DNA of 64,000 nt from CADEED01 sp035502995 (GTDB lineage Bacteria; Pseudomonadota; Gammaproteobacteria; Steroidobacterales; Steroidobacteraceae), in the NCBI GenBank assembly GCA_035502995.1, contig DATJTW010000123.1:1-64000 (forward strand). Reading direction: 5' to 3'. The position numbers and the translations under genes were made by a program. The notes below the pieces were generated by a model. It ran no database searches. It was given only the letters and a program-made list of their open reading frames with translations, and was not told the origin of the DNA. This document shows, piece after piece, positions 8,717 to 17,282 of the stretch. Every line of letters starts with the position of its first letter. Within the stretch, counting starts at the first letter, position 1.

Positions 8717-9931
8717 ATGGGAGCCTTCGAGTACACCGCTCTCGACAGCGCGGGCCGCGAACAGAATGGCGTCGTCGAAGGCGACACCGTCAAGCACGTC
8801 CGCCAGATCCTGCGCGAGCGCTCGTTGCTGCCGGTCACGGTGGCCGAGGTCAAGCACGGCGAGGCGAAGCGCCAGCGCGGTTTCTCGCTCCGCCGCGGCG
8901 TCTCGGCCAGCGACCTGTCGCTGCTCACGCGCCAGCTCGCGACCCTGGTGAAGGCCGGCCTGCCGCTCGAGGAGGCGTTGCTGGCGGTGTCGCAGCAGTC
9001 GGAGAAGCCGCGCGTCCAGAGCATCATGCTCGGCGTGCGCGCCAAGGTCATGGAGGGCCACACGCTGGCCGACGGCCTGTCCGAGTTCCCGAAGGTGTTT
9101 CCGGAGATCTACCGATCGACGGTGTCCGCGGGCGAGAGCTCGGGCCGCCTCGACGGCGTGCTCGAACGCCTGGCCGACTACACCGAGAACCGCGAGGTCA
9201 CGCGCCAGAAGGTGCTCGGCGCGTTGCTGTACCCGATCGTGCTGTCGTTCGTCTGTCTCGGCATCGTCACGATGATGATGGTGTACGTCGTGCCGAAGGT
9301 CATCGAGGTGTTCGAATCGAGCAAGGGCAAGCTGCCGCTCGCCACCGAGATCCTGATCTTCGTCAGCGACTTCCTGCGCAACTACGGGATCTGGTTGGTC
9401 ATCGGCATCGTGCTCGCCATCGTGGCGTTCATCTACTGGGTGCGGAACATCGACAACCGGCGGCGGTTCCACCGTTTCCTGCTGCGCGTGCCGCTGGTCG
9501 GCAAGCTGATCCGCGGCCTGAACACGGCGCGCTTCACGCGCACGTTCAGCATCCTCACGGCCAGCGCGGTGCCCGTGCTCGAGGGCATGCGTATCGCCGG
9601 CGAGGTCGTGACCAATCTACCCATGCGCGATGCCGTCGCCGCGGCCGCGCAGCGCGTGCGCGAAGGTGCACCGATCGGGCGCTCCCTGCAGACCAGCCGC
9701 CTGTTTCCGCCCATGACGGTGCACCTGATCTCCTCCGGCGAGGCGAGCGGCGAACTCGACACGCTGCTCGACCGCGCCGCGACCAACCAGGAGCGCGAGC
9801 TCGACTCGATGATCGGCGCACTGGTGGGCCTGCTCGGCCCGCTTCTCATTGTTGTGATGGGCCTCTTCGTCATGGGCATAGTCTTTGCAATGCTGATGCC
9901 CATCTTCCAGATGAACACGTTGATCCGGTGA
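8717..9931 (+). CDS. gspF: Type II secretion system inner-membrane platform protein GspF
   Basis: Polytopic membrane protein around which the pseudopilus is assembled. The usual 404-residue length holds two T2SSF domains (about 70-195 and 272-395), each starting with the family pattern (LLTRQLATLVKAGLPLEEAL; FTRTFSILTASAVPVLEGM), and hydrophobic segments near 168-190, 220-240 and 375-395. The usual GspF N-terminus FEYTALDSAGREQNG is present. It ends the T2SS run: gspG-N do not follow, and a gene with its own promoter begins instead. Confidence 0.95.
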   Translation: MGAFEYTALDSAGREQNGVVEGDTVKHVRQILRERSLLPVTVAEVKHGEAKRQRGFSLRRGVSASDLSLLTRQLATLVKAGLPLEEALLAVSQQSEKPRVQSIMLGVRAKVMEGHTLADGLSEFPKVFPEIYRSTVSAGESSGRLDGVLERLADYTENREVTRQKVLGALLYPIVLSFVCLGIVTMMMVYVVPKVIEVFESSKGKLPLATEILIFVSDFLRNYGIWLVIGIVLAIVAFIYWVRNIDNRRRFHRFLLRVPLVGKLIRGLNTARFTRTFSILTASAVPVLEGMRIAGEVVTNLPMRDAVAAAAQRVREGAPIGRSLQTSRLFPPMTVHLISSGEASGELDTLLDRAATNQERELDSMIGALVGLLGPLLIVVMGLFVMGIVFAMLMPIFQMNTLIR

Positions 9932-9951
9932 GCATTCGTCGATAAACCCCA

Positions 9952-9980
9952 TTGCATGATCGGAAGTCTCGTTTTATAAC
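9952..9980 (+). promoter_or_regulatory. Sigma70-type promoter upstream of the 91-residue acidic protein gene
   Basis: TTGCAT at 9952-9957, a 17-bp spacer, then TATAAC at 9975-9980. It begins 20 bp after the gspF stop and would start transcription near 9987, giving a leader of about 25 nt that contains GAGGA (9990-9994). No terminator is visible between gspF and this promoter. Confidence 0.5.
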
Positions 9981-10011
9981 GCGCCCATCTGAGGACGCGC
10001 CGTTTCGCACG

Positions 10012-10287
10012 ATGAACGAGAAACCCGAGTCAGAAGAGTTCGAGGAAGACGGCGAAGAAGCCGCCTTCGAGGCCACGAGCGAAGTCGATTTCGATCGACT
10101 CGCCAAGGATCTCGACGCGGCGAAGAAGCGCGGCCAGAAGGCCGGCGATCCCGCCTGGCGCAAGCTCGAGCGCCGCAGCGAAGAGAAGAACACCGCCGAG
10201 CTCACCAGCGACTTCGACGACTACGACATCAGCGACGACTCCACCGTCGCGCAGCGCATGAACATCCCGAAGGATTTCGGCAGCTAG
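10012..10287 (+). CDS. Small acidic protein of unknown function
   Basis: I do not recognise this 91-residue protein. The N-terminal third is strongly acidic (EESEEFEEDGEEAAFEA-like composition), followed by a basic stretch KKRGQKAGDPAWRKLERRSEEK and an acidic end DFDDYDISDD, finishing MNIPKDFGS. No signal peptide, membrane segment or cysteine is present, so it is probably a soluble, partly disordered cytosolic protein. ATG 10012 is preferred over an upstream TTG at 9952 because the upstream promoter covers that region. Its stop shares a CTAG with the convergent dnaE2 stop (10284-10287). Confidence 0.7.
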   Translation: MNEKPESEEFEEDGEEAAFEATSEVDFDRLAKDLDAAKKRGQKAGDPAWRKLERRSEEKNTAELTSDFDDYDISDDSTVAQRMNIPKDFGS

Positions 10288-13200
10288 CGGAAGTCCCGCG
10301 ACCGCGTGACCAGCGCCCCCAGCATGCGGGTGCGGTCCGCGAGCTGGTGCGCCACCACGTGCGTGACCAGCCCCTCCTTCTGCAGCTTCCCCCGCACCTC
10401 GAGGAATCGCGAGCCGCTCGCGATGCGTCGCGCGTTCGACCACACGCGCTCCCAGACGATCAGGTTCACGACGCCGGTTTCGTCCTCCAGCGTGATGAAC
10501 ATGACGCCTCCCGCGCTCTGCGGCCGCTGGCGCGCCGTGACGATGCCGGCGACGCGCACCTCGCGCCCGTCCGGCAGGTCCTGCAGCGCCTTCGACGTCG
10601 CGATGCCGGCCTCCTCCAGCTCACCGCGCAGCAGCGCGAGCGGATGGCGCCCGAGCGTCAGTCCCGCCGAGCGGTAGTCGGCCGCGATGTTCTGTCCCTC
10701 CGTGGGCGGCGCGAGCAGCGGCGTGCCCTCGCCCGTGCGCGGCACCGGTGCCAGCGGCAGCTCCTGCTCGCTGCCGGCCACCTGCCAGAACGTGAGGTGA
10801 CGATTGCCCGACAACTCGCGCATCGTGGCGGCATCGGCCAGCGCCTCGAGCTCGCGGCGGTCGAGCGCGGCGCGGCGCGTGAGGTCCTGCACGCTGGCGA
10901 ACGGCGCCGCGGCGCGCGCCGCGACGAGGCGTTGCGCGGCCTCCTCGCCCAGGCCCTTGACCAGGCGCAGGCCGAGACGCAGCGCCGGATCGGCGGCGGC
11001 GGTTCCGTCGACGGTTTTCCCATCGGCAGGGGGCGCGCGTCGTTCCAGCGTGCAGTCCCAGTCGCTGTGGCAGACGCAGATCGGGCGCACCTCGACGCCG
11101 TGTTCCTTCGCGTCGCGCACCAGTTGCGCCGGCGCGTAGAAACCCATCGGCTGGCTGTTGATCAGCGCCGCCGTGAACGCCGCCGGCTCGAAGCACTTCA
11201 GCCACGCGGAGCTGTACACGAGCAGCGCGAAACTCGCGGCGTGGGATTCCGGGAAACCGTATTCGCCGAAGCCCTGGATCTGGCTGAAGATCGACCGGGC
11301 GAAATCCTCGCCGTAGCCGCGCTCGCGCATGCCCTCGATGAGCCGCTTCTCGAAGTGGCCGAGACCGCCGCGGCGTTTCCACGCCGCCATGCTGCGGCGG
11401 AGCTGGTCCGCCTCGCCCGGCGAGAAACCCGCGGCGACGATGGCGAGCTGCATCACCTGCTCCTGGAAGATCGGCACACCCATCGTGCGTTCCAGCACGC
11501 CCTGCACCGCGTCGCTCGGGTACGTGACCGGCTCGAGTCCCTGTCGCCGGCGTAGATATGGATGCACCATGCCGCCCTGGATCGGCCCCGGGCGCACGAT
11601 CGCGACTTCGATCACGAGGTCGTAGAACTTCGCCGGCTTCAGCCGCGGCAACATCGACATCTGCGCGCGCGATTCCACCTGGAACACGCCGATCGTGTCG
11701 GCGCGCGAGATCATCTCGTAGACGCGTGCGTCCTCGCGCGGCACGTCCGCGAGCGTGAAGGATTTTCGGCGGAACTCGCTGACCAGCGCCAGCCCGCGGC
11801 GCAGCGCCGACAACATGCCGAGCCCGAGCACGTCGACCTTGAGCAGCCCCAGGTCGTCGAGATCGTCCTTGTCCCATTCGATGACCGTGCGGTCCGCCAT
11901 CGCCGCGTTCTCGATCGGCACCAGTTCCTCGAGCAGGCCCTGCGAGATCACGAATCCGCCGACGTGCTGTGACAGGTGCCGCGGGAAGCCGAGCAGCTGC
12001 CCCGCCAGCGCCAGCAGTAGTTTGACCTGAGGGTTGTCCGGCGCGAAGCCGGCCTCGCGCATGCGGTCCTCGTCCACCGACGTGTCCCACCATTGCATCG
12101 CGCCGGCCAGGCGCTCCGCCTGCACGGCATCGAGGCCCAGCACCCGCGCCATGTCGCGCAACGCGCTGCGCGGCCGGTAGCTGATGACCGTGGCCGTCAG
12201 CGCCGTGCGGTCGCGGCCGTACTTGCGGTACAGGTACTGGATGACCTCCTCGCGCCGCTCGTGTTCGAAGTCGATGTCGATGTCCGGCGGTTCGTTCCGT
12301 TCGCGCGAGATGAAACGTTCCATCAGCAGCTCGCCGCGCGACGGATCCACCTCCGTGACGCCGAGCGAGTAACACACCACCGAGTTCGCCGCCGAACCCC
12401 GCCCCTGGCAGAGGATGTTCAGGCGGCGCGCCTCGGAGACGATGTCGTGCACCGTCAGGAAGTACGACTCGTAGGCGAGATCGCCGATGAGCTCGAGTTC
12501 GTAGTCGATCTGCGCGCGTATCTTCGCCGGGATGCCGGCCGGCCAGCGTTTCGCGGCGCCCGCCGCCGTGAGGTTGCGCAGGTGCGAGGCCGGGGTTTCG
12601 CCGGCCGGCACGAGCTCGCGCGGATATTCGTAGCGCAGCTCGTCGAGCGAGAAATCCGCGAGCGCGGCGATCTTCACCGTCTCGGCCAGCAGCTCGGGTG
12701 GATAGAGCCGGGCGAGCCGCTCGCGGCTGCGCAGGTGACGTTCGCCGTTCGGATGCAGGTGCGCGCCCGCCTCCGCCAGCGTGACGCCGTGGCGCACCGC
12801 CGTCAGCGCGTCCTGCAGCGGGCGGCGCTCGCGCAGGTGCATGTGCACGTCGCCGGCGGCGGTCAGCGGCAACGCGTGCGCGGCGCCGAGCGCGCGGGCC
12901 CCGGCGAGACGTTCGCGGTCGCGGCCGTCGCGTGTCAGCTCGACCGCGATCCAGGTGCGATCCGCGAAGTGCGCGCGCAGCCAGGCGGCCTGGTCGGCAT
13001 GGAGCGAGGCGGCGTCGAGGAGCGGCGGGGAACCCAGCGCCGGCAGCCAGAGCACCAGCGTGCCGGCGGCGACGTCCGTGCCCTCCTTCTCGCCTCCCCG
13101 GGGCACGGCGCCGGCGCCGAGCAGCTCCGCGACGTCGGCGCGGCCGAGCCGGTAGCTGCCCTTGTCGGCCGCGCGCCGGCCGCGCGTGATCAGCCGCGAC

Positions 13201-13487
13201 AGCCGGGCGTAACCCGCGCGGCTGCGCGCGATGACCACCAGGCGCAACCCGTCGTCGAGCGCGAGCTCCGTGCCGATCAGCAGTTTGATGCCGCCGCCTA
13301 TCTTCTTGACCGCGGTATGCGCGCGCACCACGCCGGCGAACGAGCATTCGTCCGTGATGGCCAGCGCCGCGTAGCCGAGTTCGCGCGCCTGCGTGATCAG
13401 CTCTTCGGCGTGGGAGGCACCGCGCAGGAAGCTGAAGTTGCTCAGGCAATGCAGCTCGGCGTAGGCCGGTGCAGCCGCGGAGGTCAT
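10284..13487 (-). CDS. dnaE2: Error-prone DNA polymerase DnaE2 (ImuC)
   Basis: Second C-family polymerase alpha subunit that works with ImuA and ImuB in damage-induced mutagenesis. The 1067 residues show an N-terminal PHP domain (ELHCLSNFSFLRGASHAEE, ITDECSFAGVVRAH), the catalytic triad motif PDIDIDFEHERREEVIQYL near residue 400, RPGPIQGGMVHPYLRRR, QEQVMQLAIVAAGFS, helix-hairpin-helix repeats, and a C-terminal OB domain (VRVAGIVTARQRPQ ... MFITLEDETGVVNLIVW near 975-1010). It is shorter than replicative DnaE. The ATG overlaps the imuB stop (ATGA, 13484-13487). It is the last gene of the lexA-headed operon. Confidence 0.96.
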   Translation of the reverse strand: MTSAAAPAYAELHCLSNFSFLRGASHAEELITQARELGYAALAITDECSFAGVVRAHTAVKKIGGGIKLLIGTELALDDGLRLVVIARSRAGYARLSRLITRGRRAADKGSYRLGRADVAELLGAGAVPRGGEKEGTDVAAGTLVLWLPALGSPPLLDAASLHADQAAWLRAHFADRTWIAVELTRDGRDRERLAGARALGAAHALPLTAAGDVHMHLRERRPLQDALTAVRHGVTLAEAGAHLHPNGERHLRSRERLARLYPPELLAETVKIAALADFSLDELRYEYPRELVPAGETPASHLRNLTAAGAAKRWPAGIPAKIRAQIDYELELIGDLAYESYFLTVHDIVSEARRLNILCQGRGSAANSVVCYSLGVTEVDPSRGELLMERFISRERNEPPDIDIDFEHERREEVIQYLYRKYGRDRTALTATVISYRPRSALRDMARVLGLDAVQAERLAGAMQWWDTSVDEDRMREAGFAPDNPQVKLLLALAGQLLGFPRHLSQHVGGFVISQGLLEELVPIENAAMADRTVIEWDKDDLDDLGLLKVDVLGLGMLSALRRGLALVSEFRRKSFTLADVPREDARVYEMISRADTIGVFQVESRAQMSMLPRLKPAKFYDLVIEVAIVRPGPIQGGMVHPYLRRRQGLEPVTYPSDAVQGVLERTMGVPIFQEQVMQLAIVAAGFSPGEADQLRRSMAAWKRRGGLGHFEKRLIEGMRERGYGEDFARSIFSQIQGFGEYGFPESHAASFALLVYSSAWLKCFEPAAFTAALINSQPMGFYAPAQLVRDAKEHGVEVRPICVCHSDWDCTLERRAPPADGKTVDGTAAADPALRLGLRLVKGLGEEAAQRLVAARAAAPFASVQDLTRRAALDRRELEALADAATMRELSGNRHLTFWQVAGSEQELPLAPVPRTGEGTPLLAPPTEGQNIAADYRSAGLTLGRHPLALLRGELEEAGIATSKALQDLPDGREVRVAGIVTARQRPQSAGGVMFITLEDETGVVNLIVWERVWSNARRIASGSRFLEVRGKLQKEGLVTHVVAHQLADRTRMLGALVTRSRDFR

Positions 13488-15172
13488 CCGAAGATCCCGT
13501 GCAGGAACCAGGCGTGCGTGGGCGCGTCGCGGTAGATCCACAGGCGCGTACCGGCGGCCGACTGCGCGACGTAGTAGTCGCGCTGGATGTCCGCGCCGTC
13601 CCACCAGCCGCTCTCGATGCGTTCGGGTCCGGCGAGTAGTTCGAGCGGCCCGCCGTGCTGCGGTCGCCCGCGCCGCGCACCGAGCGGCTCGGGCTGGTGC
13701 AGCAGCCAGAGCGGGCGCGCGAAGGAGCCGGCTCCATCGATCGATGCGGGAGACGCGGGAGACGCGCCCGTCGCGCGATTGTCCGGGCCGCCGATGAAAA
13801 GATCCGTGCCCTGTCTCGCCCGCCAGGCGCGCTCCGGCCGATGCTCCGCGACCTGCGCGAGGCCATACACCGCGGCCGGGCCCAGGCGTGCGCGCAGGTG
13901 CTCCACCAGCGCCGGCATCTCGCCGGTCGGCGCGGAGCCGTGTTCGCCCGGCGACCACAACGACTGGCTGGCGACATCGCGCGCCGTCAACGCGCCGCTC
14001 GCCAGCTCGCAGCGGCGCACGGGCTCGGGCAGGACCAGGGTCGCGAGCCGTTCGCGCAGCAACGCGCCGAGCCGTGCCGCGCTGGCCTCGGGTTGCGCGA
14101 GGCGCAGCACACAGAGCGTGGGCTCCGCGCGGTAATGACGGAACCGGCAGCGCAGGCTCGTGATGCCGCGCTGGCGTGCGCGCAGGAATTCCTCGAGCTC
14201 CGCGAGCAACGGTTCGAGCGCGCGCAGCAGCCGCTCGTGCTCGTGGATCTCGTGGTCGAGATCGCGGCTGCCGCGATACCGCTCGCGTTTCGCGACGCGC
14301 TGGCGCGGATCCGCGCGCCGGCCCAGCAGCCGGTCCAGGTCCGCGAGCTGCGCGGGACCGAAACGCCGCGCGAACCCGGCGCGCGGCAGGCGCATCAATT
14401 CGCCCAGCGTGTTCACGCCCATCGCGGCGAGCCGCTGGTTCTCCGCTTCCGGCCAGCGCAACACGTCGAGCGGCAGCGGTTTGAGGCGCGCCGGCAGCAC
14501 GGCCGGATCCGTGATGAAGCAGCGCGCGCCGGCCCGCGCGGCCGCGAGCGCGGCCAGCGCCGTGGGCGCGAGCGTGAAATGCGGCGGGACTTGGCCCGCG
14601 GCGAACATTGGGCTCGCCAGACAGGCTTCGCGCAATTGCCGACACAATTGCCGCAGCCCGCCGAACAACCGGATGCTCGGCTTGATCTCGAGCAGCAGGC
14701 CGTCGGGCGGCGCGAGCGAGACCAGCGGCGTGAACGTGGCGGCGATCGCCGCGAGACCCTGCATCAGCGCGAGCTCACGCGCCGTGTCGCGCGGCCGGGG
14801 ATCGATGTCGGGCGCGGCGGCCAACGCGGCACCGAGGGTCATGCCCACGCGCACCCCCGCGTTGCGGGCGCGCGCGTCGGCGGCGATCACGCGCTGGTTG
14901 CGATCCGTCGCGTCGACGACGACGAGCGGCGCGGAACGATCCGCGGAAGACGCTGCAGTCTGCAGCGCGGCCAGTGGCAGATCCGGCACGTGTGCGGCGA
15001 CCCACAACTCGCGCGGCTCGAGAACCAGCGCCGCCTGGTCCTGGGGCCCGCGCGGCGGCCCCGCGGGCGGAGGCGGCGCCGGCCGCACCCGTAAAACGGA
15101 CGGCGCCGCTCTCTCGACCGACGGTTCAAACAGATCCGGCTCGATGACCAGGCGCAGGGAACGCGGATGCAT
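13484..15172 (-). CDS. imuB: ImuB, catalytically inactive Y-family polymerase homologue
   Basis: ImuB bridges ImuA, DnaE2 and the beta clamp in the SOS mutasome. The 562 residues align with the Y-family palm/fingers but the usual DxDxFFASVE metal motif is replaced by AAHVPDLPLAALQ, consistent with the non-catalytic role known for ImuB. Other recognisable parts are ADARARNAGVRVGMTLGAALA and LGELMRLPRAGFARRFGP (helix-hairpin-helix), plus a long C-terminal region ending YRDAPTHAWFLHGIFG. The ATG at 15172 is 4 bp after imuA, and the stop overlaps dnaE2. Confidence 0.92.
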   Translation of the reverse strand: MHPRSLRLVIEPDLFEPSVERAAPSVLRVRPAPPPPAGPPRGPQDQAALVLEPRELWVAAHVPDLPLAALQTAASSADRSAPLVVVDATDRNQRVIAADARARNAGVRVGMTLGAALAAAPDIDPRPRDTARELALMQGLAAIAATFTPLVSLAPPDGLLLEIKPSIRLFGGLRQLCRQLREACLASPMFAAGQVPPHFTLAPTALAALAAARAGARCFITDPAVLPARLKPLPLDVLRWPEAENQRLAAMGVNTLGELMRLPRAGFARRFGPAQLADLDRLLGRRADPRQRVAKRERYRGSRDLDHEIHEHERLLRALEPLLAELEEFLRARQRGITSLRCRFRHYRAEPTLCVLRLAQPEASAARLGALLRERLATLVLPEPVRRCELASGALTARDVASQSLWSPGEHGSAPTGEMPALVEHLRARLGPAAVYGLAQVAEHRPERAWRARQGTDLFIGGPDNRATGASPASPASIDGAGSFARPLWLLHQPEPLGARRGRPQHGGPLELLAGPERIESGWWDGADIQRDYYVAQSAAGTRLWIYRDAPTHAWFLHGIFG

Positions 15173-15176
15173 GGCC

Positions 15177-15812
15177 CTACGCCGCGCGATTCCAGGCGAG
15201 ATCGATCGGCTCGCGACTCCCGCCGCGACTCTTCAGCAACGTCACGCGCGCGCCATGACGGCCCGCCTGGGTGTGCGGCTCCAGCACGAGCCGCAACACC
15301 GCGGGCGACGCCACGTCCGCAAACCGCAGGCTGCGATACAACACGCCGAGCGTGCGCCCCTGCTCCGCCGCGAGCTGCAGGCGGCGGATGGCCTTCGGGC
15401 TGGCGCGCGGCAGCCAGGCCAGTGCCGCCTCGCAGGCGCCGGACTTCAGCGCCTGCTCGTGCGCCCACAACGGCAGGTGCGTGCGCACCACCAGCATGCG
15501 ATCGAGCGCGACCCCGTGCGCCTTCAGCGCCGGCGCGTACGGCTCGTGCGGCGGCGACACCCACGTGCACCAGCGCGCGGGCGCGGCCTGCGACAGCGCG
15601 GCGAGCGCGGGCAGCAGTAGATAGAGCTCGCCCACGCCGGGGCGCGGCGTGAGGACCTCTATGAGCCCATGGCGCGGCCAGCCGCCGCCCGGCAACCCGG
15701 CGTCGAGCGCGGCATATCCCGTCGACAACGTCGCGATGGCGGCGCGGCTCCGGCCTCGCCACACGGACGGGTGGGCCAGCAACTCGTCGAGTTGTCGTTG
15801 GTGGGTCGACAT
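15177..15812 (-). CDS. imuA: ImuA, SOS mutasome component
   Basis: RecA/SulA-like accessory factor of ImuB-DnaE2 translesion synthesis. The 211 residues start with the family signature: VWRG, STGYAALDAGLPGGGWPRHGLIEVL, GVGELYLLLPALA, followed by a degenerate nucleotide-binding region, and LEPHTQAGRHGARVTLLKSRGG near the end. No Walker A consensus is present, as in other ImuA proteins. It starts 25 bp downstream of the DUF3224 gene, and I see no LexA box in that 25-bp gap, so SOS control probably comes from the lexA promoter. Confidence 0.9.
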   Translation of the reverse strand: MSTHQRQLDELLAHPSVWRGRSRAAIATLSTGYAALDAGLPGGGWPRHGLIEVLTPRPGVGELYLLLPALAALSQAAPARWCTWVSPPHEPYAPALKAHGVALDRMLVVRTHLPLWAHEQALKSGACEAALAWLPRASPKAIRRLQLAAEQGRTLGVLYRSLRFADVASPAVLRLVLEPHTQAGRHGARVTLLKSRGGSREPIDLAWNRAA

Positions 15813-15837
15813 GGAGTGCGCGCCGCGGGCACGGTCC

Positions 15838-16236
15838 TCAACTCGCCGGAACCGAATAGATGAAATCGTAGAAGTGCCGGCCGTTCACGATGTTGATGCT
15901 CAACGTGCCGGTGAGGCCCGAGAGCTGCTCCGTGCCCGAATCCGGCACCACGTTGATGGACAGCGACGGCTCACCGCGATTCATCACGCCCGTGTGCTGG
16001 AGCAGGAAACTGCCCTTGCGCCCCTCGAGCTCGCCGGTGACGTGATCGATGGCGACGTAACAGGCCGAGCCGCGCGTGTTCGTGCCCGCCGACAGCATCT
16101 GTCCGCAGGCCGCGGCCGAGAGATCGCCGCTGAATTTCTTCGTCAACAGCACGCGGCCGAGCATGGGGTTGCTCGACGCATCCGCGTTCGACAGCGGCTG
16201 CAGCGTGACCTCGAAACTGCCGGTGGCACGCTTCAT
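15838..16236 (-). CDS. DUF3224 domain protein within the SOS operon
   Basis: A 132-residue protein matching the DUF3224 family as I recall it (ATGSFEVTLQPLS, SACYVAIDHVTGELEGRKGS, FLLQHTGVMNRGEP, LSGLTGTLSI). The family is a small beta-barrel of unknown function, probably binding a small ligand. No signal peptide is visible. It overlaps the upstream VOC gene by 4 bp (16233-16236), indicating translational coupling, and it sits between lexA and imuA. Whether it contributes to the damage response or was simply inserted is unknown. Confidence 0.8.
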   Translation of the reverse strand: MKRATGSFEVTLQPLSNADASSNPMLGRVLLTKKFSGDLSAAACGQMLSAGTNTRGSACYVAIDHVTGELEGRKGSFLLQHTGVMNRGEPSLSINVVPDSGTEQLSGLTGTLSINIVNGRHFYDFIYSVPAS

Positions 16237-16601
16237 GGCGCGGCACCCGGGTCGGCGAGCTTGAAGTTCGGGTTTTCGATGATCCCGAAGACGTTGCCGA
16301 AAGGATCGAGCACGTCCGCGGCGCGGATGCCGTCACCCACGTCCGTGATCTCCGTGCGCGGCTCCGCCCCGAGCTCCAGCAGACGCGCATAGGCGCTCGT
16401 GATGTCCTTGACGCCCCAATACACGCCCACGGTAGATTGCGTGGCATCGGGCAGGAGCCCGAGCTCGTAGCCGCCGACATTGAAGCCGACGTAATACGGC
16501 TGGTCGAAGTACGGCGCGAAACCCAGCGCTTTCGTGTACCACAACTTGCCCGCGGCCAGATCCGGCGTGCGGTAAATGGCGGTTCGAAGACCTAATAACA
16601 T
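16233..16601 (-). CDS. VOC (glyoxalase-like) family protein within the SOS operon
   Basis: A 122-residue single-module vicinal-oxygen-chelate protein: LRTAIYRTPDLAAGKLWYTKALG, FAPYFDQPYYVGFNVGGYEL, VYWGVKDITSAYARLLELGA, LDPFGNVFGIIENPNF. VOC proteins bind a metal and catalyse isomerisations, dioxygenations or antibiotic binding; the C-terminal Glu of GIIEN is the usual metal ligand, but the substrate cannot be inferred. ATG 16601 is preceded by AAGAGGGC. It begins 39 bp after lexA with no visible terminator between, so co-transcription with lexA is likely. Confidence 0.85.
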   Translation of the reverse strand: MLLGLRTAIYRTPDLAAGKLWYTKALGFAPYFDQPYYVGFNVGGYELGLLPDATQSTVGVYWGVKDITSAYARLLELGAEPRTEITDVGDGIRAADVLDPFGNVFGIIENPNFKLADPGAAP

Positions 16602-16640
16602 CCAGAATGCCCTCTTCTTCTTATCTCAACCGGCGCCGCA

Positions 16641-17258
16641 TTACGACAGCGCCTTGCCTCGACGAAGCACGCCCACCACCACGCCTTCGATGATCAACGG
16701 GTCTTCCTTCACGTTGACCTTGATGGGTTCGAAGTCCTCGTTCTCGGGCAACAGCCACACGACGGGACCTTCCTGCTTGTAGCGCTTCACGGTGACTTCG
16801 TTTTCCAGGCGCGCCACGATGATCTGGCGATTGCGCACTTCCGGCGTACGATGCACGGCCACGAGATCGCCATCGAGGATGCCGGCATCCTTCATCGACA
16901 TGCCGACGACCTTGAGCAGGTAGTGCGGCCGGGGCTGAAAGATGGAAGGATCGATGTCGAGACGCGATTCGATGTTCTCTTCGGCGAGAATGGGACGGCC
17001 CGCGGCGACGCGGCCGATGAGCGGCAGACCGAGCTGCTCGCGCATGGTGTCCATGAGCTTGATGCCGCGCGACGCGCCGGGCACCAGCGCGATGACGCCC
17101 TTGCGCGCGAGCGCACGCAGATGCTCCTCGGCGGCATTGGGCGATTTGAACCCGAGCTCGCCGGCGATCTCGGCGCGCGTGGGGGGCATGCCCGTCTCGT
17201 TGATGGCTCGCTGGATGAGACGCAGGATTTCGGTCTGGCGGGGCGTGAGATCGGACAT
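16641..17258 (-). CDS. lexA: LexA, SOS response repressor and self-cleaving protease
   Basis: The 205 residues contain a winged-helix DNA-binding domain (about 1-68; LTPRQTEILRLIQRAINETG, PPTRAEIAGELGFKSPNAAEEHL), the cleavage site Ala86-Gly87 in IGRVAAGRP, and the Ser-Lys dyad: Ser121 in VVGMSMKDAGI and Lys158 in NEVTVKRYKQ. The ATG at 17258 has AAAGGA 8 nt upstream. It heads lexA-VOC-DUF3224-imuA-imuB-dnaE2. Its promoter carries a perfect CTGT-N8-ACAG box, so it should repress itself and the whole operon until RecA-stimulated cleavage. Confidence 0.97.
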   Translation of the reverse strand: MSDLTPRQTEILRLIQRAINETGMPPTRAEIAGELGFKSPNAAEEHLRALARKGVIALVPGASRGIKLMDTMREQLGLPLIGRVAAGRPILAEENIESRLDIDPSIFQPRPHYLLKVVGMSMKDAGILDGDLVAVHRTPEVRNRQIIVARLENEVTVKRYKQEGPVVWLLPENEDFEPIKVNVKEDPLIIEGVVVGVLRRGKALS

Positions 17259-17282
17259 GGCGGATTCCTTTAAAGAAGAATC

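Noticed and set aside
9952..10011. TTG start extending the small acidic protein by 20 residues
   Set aside because: The extension overlaps a good promoter whose -35 begins at 9952, so these bases are unlikely to be translated.
12093..13535. Plus-strand frame opposite dnaE2
   Set aside because: Antisense shadow of dnaE2, rich in Arg, Ala and Val, without a recognisable motif.
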